Assembly: GCA_012845835.1 (NCBI GenBank)
Contig: JABAKD010000021.1
Coordinates: 5,346,477-5,410,476, forward strand
Length of the DNA stretch: 64,000 nucleotides
Reading direction: 5' to 3'
Source of the DNA: Undaria pinnatifida
Lineage: Eukaryota > Sar > Phaeophyceae > Laminariales > Alariaceae
Each line of letters starts with the position of its first letter. The first letter of the stretch is position 1. Positions 43,976 to 54,478 of the stretch are shown piece by piece. The position numbers and the translations under genes were made by a program. Under the pieces are notes generated by a model. That model was not told where the DNA came from, ran no database searches, and was given only the letters and a program-made list of their open reading frames with translations.

Positions 43976-44530
43976 TAAGGATATAGGTCGGCGACTCCCC
44001 TTGCAACTACAGTGTAGCTATCAGGGTCAACAGGGTGATGTTAGTCAGTCTGTGCGCGAAACCTAAAACCCGTTTCTGAGGGGGACAAAATCTGATAGCT
44101 GTGAAAAGAAATGCATCATTTTATCAAGTGAATCCTGTGAGTCGAATACCCGGCTAGGGGAGAGCGGGGTTTTGAAGGACGTGGAGGCTCAAAAGGGGGC
44201 GGGGAAAGTGGGGGGGGGGGAGGGGGAAGGGGGGGGAAGCTCAATTTGTGCGTGGAGACTATAAGTCCTTCAAGGGGATAAATCTCACGGTTTTGGAAAG
44301 AATGCACCAGTTTATCATCGGGGGGAGGGTGGGGACGGGACGGGCGGGGCAGCTCAATCTGTGCGTGGTCACTACACGTGTTTCAATGAGGATAAATGTA
44401 ATGATTTTGGAAAGAATGCACCAGTTTATCATGTATATCCTGTAAGACGCACAACCAGTGAGTAGAGAGCGGAGTGTTCGAGGGAGTGGGAGTAGGGTGG
44501 GGGGGTTGGGGAGGTGCGGGGTGGGGGGTT
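43976..44530 (+). repeat. foldback-family element following the palindrome
   Basis: Subterminal block (gcaactacagtgtagctatc), then three tandem subunits each with ctgtgcg(t/c)g, ggggataaat or ggggacaaaat and a gcaccagtttatcat-like end, separated by G-rich tracts (44205-44235, 44318-44350, 44485-44530). Confidence 0.8.
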
Positions 44531-46010
44531 TATATAATATAGTTCAATCGGATAAATCCGAGCCCACACGTGGACTGACCCTCTGCTCTGGCCACAAAGA
44601 GACGATTTGAGTCTGTTTCTTAATGTTTTGCCTCAGACAAGTATCCAGGGCCAGAAAGGGGGTGGCCATATACGCTGCATGTTCTCTACGTATCCAGCGA
44701 GAGGCGCGCGCTAAGTCACAGTTGCTATACACTATTTATGACAGTACGTAGATCCGATTGTCTTTGTGCGTATAGTCTCATCGTGGACAGACTTACTGAC
44801 GGTATGCTAAGCGTGAAACACGTTGTCGCTGCCTTCGTCATTCAATTCCGCGAATGCTGTTGTAATGCTCTTACGTGTTGCTGTAGATGGCTCTCATATG
44901 GTACTTAGAGTATGAGTAGTACGCGATAGCACACTGAACTACTCATAGGAATTTGGCGGTTAAGAATTTCAAGCTCGAATTTCAGACGAAAATTTCAAAA
45001 CGTATACCAGGTATCTGGTATGGCCTTTTTGTCTAGTCGCTGGTCGCTCATTGGCCGGGTATCGTACACAGAGTAACCGCCATCTGGGGATGATAGGGAC
45101 CCATCCCAGGATCACAATCCATCCACACATACAACTCGGACAACCCGGGAAAGAACGAACGAACACGGACATCACCATGATTGATACCTCCCCGCGCAGT
45201 GGGGAAGTCCCCGACCTCACCGACCGGCCAATCTCTGACTGTCTGAGGGTCGTAAATTACTATGCCAGCACCACCCGGAAGCGATAGGTTCCCATCCCAG
45301 GTCCAGATGTCATTCTATATGCTTAATCGTTCGACAAATCGGGGAAGAAATCCGAGTTCTCTAGGGACGACGCCGCCCCCCACGATGTGGAAAACCCTAA
45401 TTCCGTTTTCTAAAATCGCTTGTTGGTTCGAGTTTTACAGCGCCTCCCCACCCCGTAAAAATATGCTAGAGACTCACCCATCAATGAGGGGCAGTTCCGT
45501 CGCAAACAGGGTAGACAGGGCCCTATCCGCGGTGCAGAAATCCTCCGAATATCTACACTTCAACAACGCGGGAACTAAAACGATGATCTCCCGGGTACCT
45601 CCCCGCACGGCGTGTCAACCCCGACCCCGTTGGCTTATTTATGATTGGCTGGTGGGCTTTGACCCAATATAAGCTCACAACAATTTCGAGCGGCTGGGGT
45701 TTGCTCTGCATACTTCTCGCATACGCCAAAAACATTCGCAAAGCGAGCGCAATTCGACCAGTTATATTATTTGCATTATAGATCGCACAATAGAACGATT
45801 TTGGTATTACATCAGGTTGGCGACCGGCTCTATAGTCTATAGCCCACTAAATATATCCAATCAGCAATCAACAGCGAGGAGCACGTCAGCTAGGAAGAAA
45901 CACAATACAAGGCTCTGTACAAGTATAGTTCACTAGAGATATCCAATCAGCAATCAACAGCAAGGAGCACCTAACCATTTGAAAAAAGTTAAATTATTCT
46001 AACGACGTTC
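44531..46010. other. no recognisable gene; one short tandem repeat
   Basis: Frames up to 136 codons (45262-45672, plus) have no motif. An 83-base-period duplication is present at 45846-45972: acta(a/g)atatatccaatcag + caatcaacagc(g/a)aggagc in two copies. Confidence 0.4.
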
Positions 46011-46984
46011 GCTGTGAGTTCTAATGACAATTTAGGGACGATACTCACCTTTGCAAGCTGCGTACTAAATTATCGATCGCCCGCCACTTCATTTGTCAGC
46101 TGCGTAACAGCACGACAGCCACAGCAACGAAGACAGGCACCACGCAACCATAAAGCACGCCTTCCACAGGCACCACGCAACGACAAAGCACGCCTTCCAC
46201 ACCTCTTATATTTCTCCAAATAATCTTCTCTGGGAAAAGAACCACCCGTCGATGCGATACCAGCACGAATGCATGCCACTGGCTTCTTCCGTGGATACCG
46301 TCTACCACTACGACCATCGCTTGACGCAGCTTAACAACAGGAAGGGTTCTTCCCCTTGTTGTTTGAGTCGAAAATGTATTCTCTGTGTTTCTACACTTCC
46401 CATGCCATTAGTCAGACGGAAAGCGTGTGTCTAATAGAGCATCATCAGTGCGTGTGCTCGTACATTTACCAACCGTATATTTTTTTCACAAGTAAACTAT
46501 GTCGATGTGCGTGAACTCGTATAATACCACCCTCGAGGCCGAGGACGCGGCCACTCGTAATTCTGATGTTTGGCTTTTTCAGGCGTATCAATCATAATCA
46601 CTACCTCCTCGCTTTAGTCGTGCGTGCGATTGCCACGTCTATCTATGCACGTGATTACCTACCGAGACTGATTAAACTAATGCACTATGATACCTACCGC
46701 AGTACGATGGGCATTTTTTTCACGGTACTATTCTTTGTTTTTAGACAAAATATTACGCCAAGTTGAAAATAATGTCTTGCTAAGAATCATTTTCCCGGGT
46801 ATCAGTCTTTCAAGCTCTGCAGACGTCACACAAAACAAACGCTAGGAGAGGGTGAGTACCACCCCGATCATTCAAAACATTAGCAACTACCGTCTGGAAA
46901 GAATGTCAATGTTACCAAGTATCACGCGCTGCAGACAACGTCAAGATACAGCCGAAGGCTCGACAGTACCTCCTCAAAATACAA
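46011..46984. other. no recognisable gene; 33-bp tandem duplication
   Basis: aggcaccacgcaac + cataaagcacgccttccac occurs twice in tandem at 46134-46199. A foldback-arm-like stretch (tcacctttgcaagctgcgta) is at 46047. Nothing else is seen. Confidence 0.45.
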
Positions 46985-47225
46985 CAATTGTTGCAACTTC
47001 TCGCTTGTCTCGATCATGCCCCATCCGCGCTCACGTCAATATCAGGAACGCATAAGGCAGGGTGAGGGGCGGTGGAGTCGCCCCCCGAAGACTGCGTTAA
47101 AACAAAACGATTTGACCGAGAAACTCCAGTTCCGTGAATCCCATACTGTGGCCGAGACGACACAAACTCCTGACCAAATCCCTGTCCCCTCAAAAATAGA
47201 ATCATTGTATTGAGTTGAAATAGCA
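46985..47225 (+). repeat. fourth copy of the 0.33-kb repeat, inverted
   Basis: The plus strand reads ccccatccgcgctcacgtca, gggtgaggggcggtggag and ctcctgaccaaatccctgtc, the inverse complement of the units at 36.6-37.6 kb. The shared frame is open here too (HPRSRQYQERIRQGEGRWSR, then ALKQNDLTEKLQFRESHT). Confidence 0.75.
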
Positions 47226-47727
47226 AAATCAGGTCGTTCTTCACGTTGAATTTTGTATTGTGCTATTGCGCACCTAGCTACACAGCTAATGAACGCATCG
47301 CGGGTAGCAAGGACAACGCCATATGCTTGTATTTGTGGTCGCCATTTGTCATGGCCCTTGATTTGAAGAACAACCGTCCGTCGAGGGAACGGTGCAAATC
47401 GTGGTCTCCTTCGAATCGGTGCGGAACCGGATTGAACTTGCATGTTTGAAAAACAAAAACCGACATGCGCAGGTTTCGATCGGAAAAATCCATTATTGCT
47501 GTAGAGTCACTCACCAAGGCACACCCATTGGATGTTGACGTGTGGCCACTACACTGTGAAGATGTACCTATGTAGTCTCAGGCTTTGCGCTAAGATTCAT
47601 GAAGGCTCTTCGGGTTCGGGTTAACCCCTTTAGAGGCCCCAAATCCTTCCCTATACTAACTTCAAGAAAAATTATCCCCAACGAGGGGTTCCAGTTGTGA
47701 AGGGGTTAACTGATATATCCCCTCTCA
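47226..47727. other. no recognisable gene
   Basis: Nothing identifiable between the inverted 0.33-kb repeat and composite B. Confidence 0.4.
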
Positions 47728-48567
47728 ACTTCGTTCTAAGCCCCCCGAAGCAGTTTTCTCGGCGTACATCAATACGTGTTGCGGATATGCACAACAGGCC
47801 AACCCCCCCCAACTACTGCAAACTAATATGTATTTGAAAACACCACTCTATAACAACACGATAACGAAGTCTAGAACATCACCAAAAACATACACGTACA
47901 ACAACCACGCGAACACAAAGTAGTACGTGTTCAAAAACACCACTCTGAAACAACACGATAGCGAAGCCTAGAACATCAACTAAAACAGCCACACGGACGA
48001 AAAATATTTTGCATTCGAAAACACCACTCTGAAACAACACGATAACGAAGTCTAGAACATCAACCGCGAATGCCCACACACTAAAACGATATACACGTCT
48101 ACATACAAAACCCAGTCAAAAGATGGAACCCATATACCCTGGGTTACAAATGGAGGTCCCTACGAGTCAGAGACATCACGTACCTGGTAAGTCTACATAA
48201 AGTCTTTACAAAAACCTAATATGCGTCACAAGTGATCGTTGCCAAATGACAGGTTCATCCGGAACGCAAGAACAAACAAAACGAGAGACTGGGTAATCGC
48301 AGCAGCGAAACTCATTACGGCATTCGCCCACCATATCGCTTCCCTTGAAATTGGTTTTGGGCATCAGAGAACTGGGTCCAACGCATGCCCATAGTGTCTT
48401 AGGTGGAGTGAGGAGCGGTAGTACAAAATGAAGTGCGCTGCTCAATAACCTGTTCCTGACCGTCGGTATACTGAAAAACTTCGGGCCGCGTCTCCTCTGT
48501 ATCAGGGGTGTGTGTGCGGAATTTTATTTGTCGTTTTCAAGCAAGCGGTTGCGTTGACATATACCTG

Positions 48568-48884
48568 CGCCGGTCGCCCCGGTGGCGGTAGCGTATCAGG
48601 TTATCCTCAGGCCTGGTATAGGTCAGTTTCGTGAGTTCGAGCCCCGCCGAGTGCATACTCGTATAAAGTCGTTGGGACTTTTTCTCGTGCACAAATTGAC
48701 TTGCGGAAAGCGCGAGAGCGTTAGTTAGCAACCAACCCTCGATGAAAAATCGACGAGCAGCGGGATTGCTGAACCCTATGCGCGATAAAAATTGAGGGCA
48801 AGAACCGGGGGGGAGAAGATACGATACCTGTGACCACGGCTTGTCCAGAAGCTGGAAAGTAAAAGTGTGAGAGAAAAAAGAAAA
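48568..48884 (+). mobile_element. SINE-like element, copy 3, full length, with empty-site evidence
   Basis: A tRNA-like head (48571-48655; B box gagttcgagcc at 48633-48643), the body shared with copies 1 and 2 and an A-rich end (gagagaaaaaagaaaa). In composite A the same place reads gcatatactacctggcttg without an insert (24881-24899). Here the left flank ends catatacctg and the right flank begins atactacctg, a 7-10 base target-site duplication with a small deletion. Insertion by target-primed reverse transcription after A and B separated explains this. Confidence 0.85.
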
Positions 48885-51049
48885 TACTACCTGCTGGCTT
48901 GATTTAAAGGAAAGGAACACCACTCGGCGATCATCTACTACACGCTAGGGCATGTTTCCATGAGCACCACTAACAAGAGCACCAGACATGAACGCGACAT
49001 CTACAGGACCGCAACATCTTCAACGACAGTGGGGAGAAAACAGGGCGTATAATCGTAATGTAAAAAAGAAGTACAGGCAGCTATGTTAACACTGCGGTAG
49101 ACCACACTGCCAACCTATTACGCAAGGAATATCGTGCTCCGGCCGTTTGCATGCTCGCCTGACGACCTCTACCAAACGCAGTAGCACATGCCTAACAAAG
49201 TAAAGTCACCGTCGCGTTCAATATTGGTGACATCGCATGCCCACGTCACCTCGCTTGGTGTATTTGTAAAATGTATCTCTGTCTTTGAGTTGGCGACCTC
49301 AGATCCCCACATAGGCACGGCAAAAATCATGGGCGTAAAATCGTCCATGTGAGACAATAATAATGTGAAAAGGAGGTACAGACAGATGTGTTTAAATTGC
49401 GGTAAACCGCACTACCAACTTATTACGTAAGGTATTCCGCGCACATACCGTCTGTCTGCATGATCGCCTCCCAACCTATGCCAATCGCAGTATGACCAAA
49501 CGAAGTAACGTAATTGAGCGCGTGTACACTAAAGCGTTCATTTCAAAACAATTACGATTCGATTTTCTCCCTTTCGTTCTCAATGGCGGTGACATTAGGA
49601 TGACCACATCACCTCGCCTGTTCAATTTGGCAATATGTATATCTTCCTTATAATAAGCGATGTCAGAAAATAATGATATTTACATGATTGTACCGATCGA
49701 TTGAAATATTCTAGCTTTCGATCTATGTACAATAACAAGTTTGAAAGCTTTTAACACGTTGTTCACTACACCTAACTGGGTTGCATACTACATGCAACAT
49801 CACACCTTCTACAAAAATAAACATTACCAGGTGTGGGTGATCAAAAGGGGTGTATTTTTGCAACAATCGTCACATTCGTTCCCTTTAAGGGTTTATAGTT
49901 TCCGCGCACATATTGAAATGCTTGCCCCCCCCCCCTCCCCCCCCCCGATCCCTCTTGTTCAAACGCCCCACCTGAAATCAAAATCTATTAGAGTAGTAAA
50001 CACTACCAGCCAGCTGATAGCATCTTAATATCCATCTAGCCATCCATGCCGAAGTTCCAACTCATCTCCGCCCGCCGCCCACCCCATCCCCCCTTTTTGT
50101 TCCCCGCCCAGTTCGTTCAAACGCCCCAGTTACAATCGACATCGGCCAGAGTAATAAACACTTCTAAGCAATTGATATCACGTCATTATCTTTCCAGCCA
50201 TCCATGACGTAGCTTTCACTCATCCCCCCTTCCCCCCTCTAACGCCCCCTCCTTCCCCACACCCCGCACGATCGCCAAGACCCAGCACCGCCCGTCTAGC
50301 AACACCCTACATATAAAATTTATACGCGCGATTGGAGGATCACACACAATGTTGCGAACATCAGTGTCGACCAAATCCTTGATCTCATAGCTGGAGTGTG
50401 TATATTAATATTAAATGTGACATAAACCTCTTGAACCCCGCCCCCCCCCCCCCTCCCCCCGCTTTTTTTTTTCTTCTTTCCTCTTCTCGCGTTCTCTTGC
50501 TTAAACGCCCCACCTACTATCGAAATCCGCCATAGTAGTAAACAATTACGCGCCCAGGATATCGACTCGTTATCGTTTTAGAGCCGTCCATGCCGCTGCT
50601 GCAATTCACATCCACCCCCGCCCCCAACGCCCCCTCCTTCCTCACCACCCGCACCTACATATATGCGACCTAAAGTCCCCCCCCCCCCCCCCACCCCCCG
50701 CCGCCCCCCCGGCACATTCCCCCCCCCCCTCCCACACAAGAAGGATTTATAATTTCCACGCACAAATTGACCTGCCCCACCCGTCCCCTCCCCCCCCTTC
50801 CCCCCTCCCGCCCCCTCCCCCTCTCCCGCACCCCTTTTGATCGAAATCAGGACCCCACGTCTTGGAAACTCCGCCCTCCCCTCACCGGTTATTCGACTTA
50901 CAGCATTCACTTGATAAACTGATGCATTTCCTTCCACAGCCGTCAGATTTTGTCCCCTCAGAAACGGGTTTTATAGTTTACGCGCACAGACTGCCTAACA
51001 TCACCCTGTTGGCCCTGATATCTGCACTGTAGTTGCAAGGGGATTCGTC

Positions 51050-51175
51050 GACCTATATCCTTAATGAGGACACACAACCCGTAATGCGCGCGATCGGAGT
51101 ATCACACACAGCTTGCCAAGATGAGTTTCGACAGAATGTTCGATCTCACAGCTGGAGTATAATTTAATTTTTATA
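51050..51175 (-). repeat. foldback-family terminal arm closing composite B
   Basis: atatccttaatgaggacaca, cgcgatcggagtatcacaca, gatgagtttcgacagaatgt and ctcacagctggagtataatt correspond to the end of composite A at 28075. Confidence 0.85.
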
Positions 51176-51384
51176 ATATATTCCTCTTCTCTAAACTGTG
51201 TTTGAGAAAACCGAAGGTGTAGTCTAACCCGATACTCGATCGGATCGTCTCGGTAAACGTCAGTCGCTGTTACTACACAAACAGTTGTATTCTATAACTA
51301 GTATGAGTTTCAGTCACTACCCATGATTAGGCACGCGTCTGTTTCCTTGGAGACCATTCGCCCCATGCCTGTAATTGTACTTAC

Positions 51385-51502
51385 AAAGCCAGGACGCGTC
51401 CCCAGGGTTGACTTCTCTCGCCGGCTCTTCAGAATAACAGTACAGCGTTGTCTCCTGGCTGCTGTCCACGATCATAGTCCGGTTCGCGATGTTCCAGTAG
51501 AA
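51385..51502 (-). CDS. modular surface-type gene, B-type exon 2
   Basis: Bounded by a strong acceptor (tgcgtttgtttgcag, exon from 51502) and a perfect donor (GTAAGTA, exon end 51385). It is 118 bases, so it starts in phase 0 and ends in phase 1. It encodes FYWNIANRTMIVDSSQETTL, then YCYSEEPAREVNPGDASWL. It resembles exon B1 at 58303-58414 in length, phases and sequence (T-x-x-x-C/Y-x-S...V-x-P-x-[DE]-A-[ST]-W). Function unknown. The last complete codon is followed by a single T, which would complete a Cys codon if joined to a C-type exon starting GT. Confidence 0.6.
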
Positions 51503-52057
51503 CTGCAAACAAACGCATTTTTCGGTATTTGTTGCACTGCCTGTTGAACGACAATACGTGGCCGCTGAAGACAGAAGTCAACAGGTCGTTTCAAAGGGAT
51601 ATCTATCGGGCACATTGTGTGTTTGTCGATCATGCAACGTTATACACTCTAGCTGCGGCAGGGGTATTAGTCGCATTTATACATACATATACCGACAGCG
51701 CCTCTGGTGATCCCCCCGGCTCCGCACCTAGCAACTGAATATTGACGCACAATGCGGATTGAACACGACCATATATCCACAGTAGTATGGTCGCGCAATC
51801 GAAAGAAAGGTTCTAGGAGGTCAACGTCGGGTTCACATACTTCAGTATTTCCTCACTTGAGGATCCCGGGCAAGCGGTATCTGTGATCGTTTATATCTGC
51901 AACACCTATACAGCAGAAAGCCACCTTTGCAGTGATGCCAGCGCGGCATAGACTAACTACAGCCACGATATGAACCATGGGATTGTAACACGTGGAACAT
52001 AATTTTCATCAATGTGAGGGCTGGCATTGAACAGTTTACCGTGTAATCGTGACTCAC

Positions 52058-52300
52058 ATTACCGTCGTCGTATTGACGAGAGAAAACGTAAATCTCGGCC
52101 ATGGTCGTTGTACCCGACACGGTGTAGAGTATCGAACCCCCGACGTCCGTGGCTCCAGTGTCCACGTAACAGCCGTCCAGTTCAGGGGCTGTGTTGGAAG
52201 TAATCGCGAAAGACCCGTCTCCAGAGCAGGTGCTTGTAGCGTTGGCAATAGGCATACCTTCGTTAACGTCGGTGGGTGATGCTGTGAAGGTGCCATAAGC
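52058..52300 (-). CDS. modular surface-type gene, A-type exon 3
   Basis: 243 bases, exactly 81 codons in phase 0, between an acceptor (cctaatttgccag, from 52300) and a donor (AAT/GTGAGT, end 52058). After a Thr/Ala linker it encodes the A domain: TCSGDGSFAITSN, PELDGCYVDTGATDVGG, LYTVSGTTTMAEIYVFS. Two Cys and the GC-[FY]-VDT and YT[IV]SGT motifs are shared with the A1 domain in the exon at 57014. It is probably an extracellular disulphide-bonded module. It follows the Ser/Thr/Pro exon after a 274-base intron. Confidence 0.65.
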
Positions 52301-52574
52301 CTGGCAAATTAGGTGCAACATGGGAAATGCTGTTACTTTTAGCTCTTCAAGTCATTTCACCCTCGTTTCGCGGAAAAAAATGTTTGACGTTCAAATGCGG
52401 CACGTAATTTTGTACACGCAGTGCCGCAGTGGGAGGGTGAAAGACTTTGGGATCTCATGAGGGGGAATATTTCGCTGAAATGAACTACCTGCTGATCTAG
52501 TCGTACTACGATTAGTCATGTAAATGAAGAAGCCAAAACGGCGGACTGCAAAACGTTTCAGTGGGTTTTCTCAC

Positions 52575-54478
52575 CGTCGTCGGGGAAGATGTCAATGCAC
52601 GCCCCACGACAAGCCGTTGGGTTGGAGACATAGTTGAAAAACCTCCGCGAGATTCAGTCGGTGAAGATGATGGTACCGCTGTTGCCATTCCCCGGGAAAT
52701 AGGCGTTGTCGCTGGCTGAGTCGGCGATCTCGACGTTGGTGAAAGCGTCTCAGTCGTTTGAGGAATAGACGATACTGGTGGTGAAATGGTTAGCGATGTT
52801 GGCGATGGGACGTTAGGACTTATGGTCGATACTGCTGGCTGAGCCGCAGGCGACGAAGATGAAAGTATGATGGGAGATGTAGTTGATAGTTCCGCCTCGA
52901 CTGAAGACCATGTAGGCGAAGGGGAGACAACATATACAGCCGACACCGGTGGTTGAATTGTAGGTAACACAGGCGGGGATGCCATGGGAGATATGGTTGA
53001 CATTGCTGGCAGAGCTGTAGGTGTTGTAGGTGACGATGCCACAGGTGATATGATTGGTACCGCTGGCCCATCCGCGGGCGATGTAGGCGATGCTACTGGC
53101 TGAGCTCCACGATTCAATGCCAAAGGAGCTATGGTCGATACTGCTGGCTGAGCTGACGGTGATATAGACGATGGTCGCAGTGTGGCTATCTGCCGAGATA
53201 GGGGCGCTGCCGCCGGCCGAGTGGTGGGTGATGTCGGCGATAGTGCCACGGGTGATGTCGGCGATAGTACCACAGGTGATTCAATCGGCAGTCCTTGCCG
53301 AGTTGTAGGGTACAGCACTTGAGGAGAAAGAGTCGTTAGCGTTGATTGAGTTGTGGGCGATGAAGGCGATGGCGTATCAGGCATGGTGGCTACCCTTGCT
53401 GGCGGAGCCATAGGCGACGTGGAGGAAGGCGCCGCCGGAGATACATTTATGGCTGCCGGTTGAGAGTTTGGTGATATTGACGAACGTACCACAGGGGACG
53501 TACTCGACACCTTTGGATGTGTTGAAGGCGATTGTACCACAGGAGATAAAGTCGACACTGCTGGCGGAACTGTAGACGATGTTGGTGAAGGTGCCACAGG
53601 AGAAACACTCAATTCTGCAGTATGAACTGAAGGCGATATGGACGAATGTACCACGGGAGATATAGTCGATGCAGGCAACGGAGCTGACGGCGACAGTGGA
53701 GACAATACCGCTGGAGATAGAGGTGATGCTGCTGGCTGAGCACTAGGTGAGCCCAATGTTGGTTGTAAAGTAAACATTGCCCCGGTTAGAGGCGACCCCG
53801 TTACTTGAGTGATAGGCGATGCTGGCGATGGTACCACAGGCAATGTAGTCGATACCCACGGCTGAGCCGTAGGCGATGCAGATGATGGTGCCAGAGTTGC
53901 GATTGTCCCAGGTGTTGGCGATGTCGTTGGTTGAGCGGTAGGCGGTGTAGTGATAAGAACCGCGGGAGATACAGTCGATTCTCCTGAGTAAGATATAGGC
54001 GATGCAGACGATGGCGTCAGTGTCGCAATCCTCCCACGTGTAGACGACGCCGTTGTCTGACCGGTAGGCGACATGCTCAAAAACTCGACAGGAGATTCAG
54101 TCGATGCTCCTGGCTTGGCTGTAGGCGTTGGAACCGGTGAAAAGGTCACGGGAGTCGTGGTAGATACTGGTGGCTGAGCTGAAGGAGGTGTAGGCGAAAG
54201 TATCACAGGTGATGTCGTCAGTATTTCTGGCCTAGTGTTAGGCGAAGGAACTACAGGAGATATCGTCGGAATTTCTGGGGTAATAGTAGGCGAACGTTCC
54301 CCAGGGGATACCGTCGCCACCGCCGGCTGAGAGGTTGTCGCTGGTACTAGTGTGGATGCCACAGGTGATGATGTCAGTGCTGCTGGCTGGGAGGTAGGCG
54401 ATAGTACCGGTGCAGGCGTCACATAAGACGAAGAGCTGGAGCAGCCACAATCCACGGAAATGGTCCCTTCGGAGTCGC
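52575..54478 (-). CDS. modular surface-type gene, C-type exon 2 with long Ser/Thr/Pro mucin-like region
   Basis: 1904 bases (2 + 634 codons), from a CTCAG acceptor at 54478 to a GTGAGA donor at 52575, phase 1 in and phase 0 out, the same phases as exon C1/A1. It starts DSEGTISVDCGCSSSSS, a reduced form of the dockerin-like loop, and then about 600 residues of imperfect 13-18 residue repeats built on SPxxPSPTSPTAQPAVSTIS. Such regions are normally O-glycosylated, extended stalks of cell-wall or cell-surface proteins. Reading through the donor adds 20 residues to a stop at 52512. An ATG at 54455 allows an unspliced reading, but it begins inside the conserved loop, which favours the spliced model. 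Confidence 0.65.

Larger units (their letters stand above)
47728..51180 (-). repeat. composite repeat B
   Basis: Second copy of the long repeat at 23869-28075, in the same orientation: minisatellite (47825-48065), shared block around 48120-48520, SINE insertion, tandem gtgacatcgcat units (49220-49650), poly-C/foldback part and terminal arm (51050-51170). It is shorter than A in the poly-C region. Its end lies only about 200 bases from the last recognised exon of the modular gene. Confidence 0.75.
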
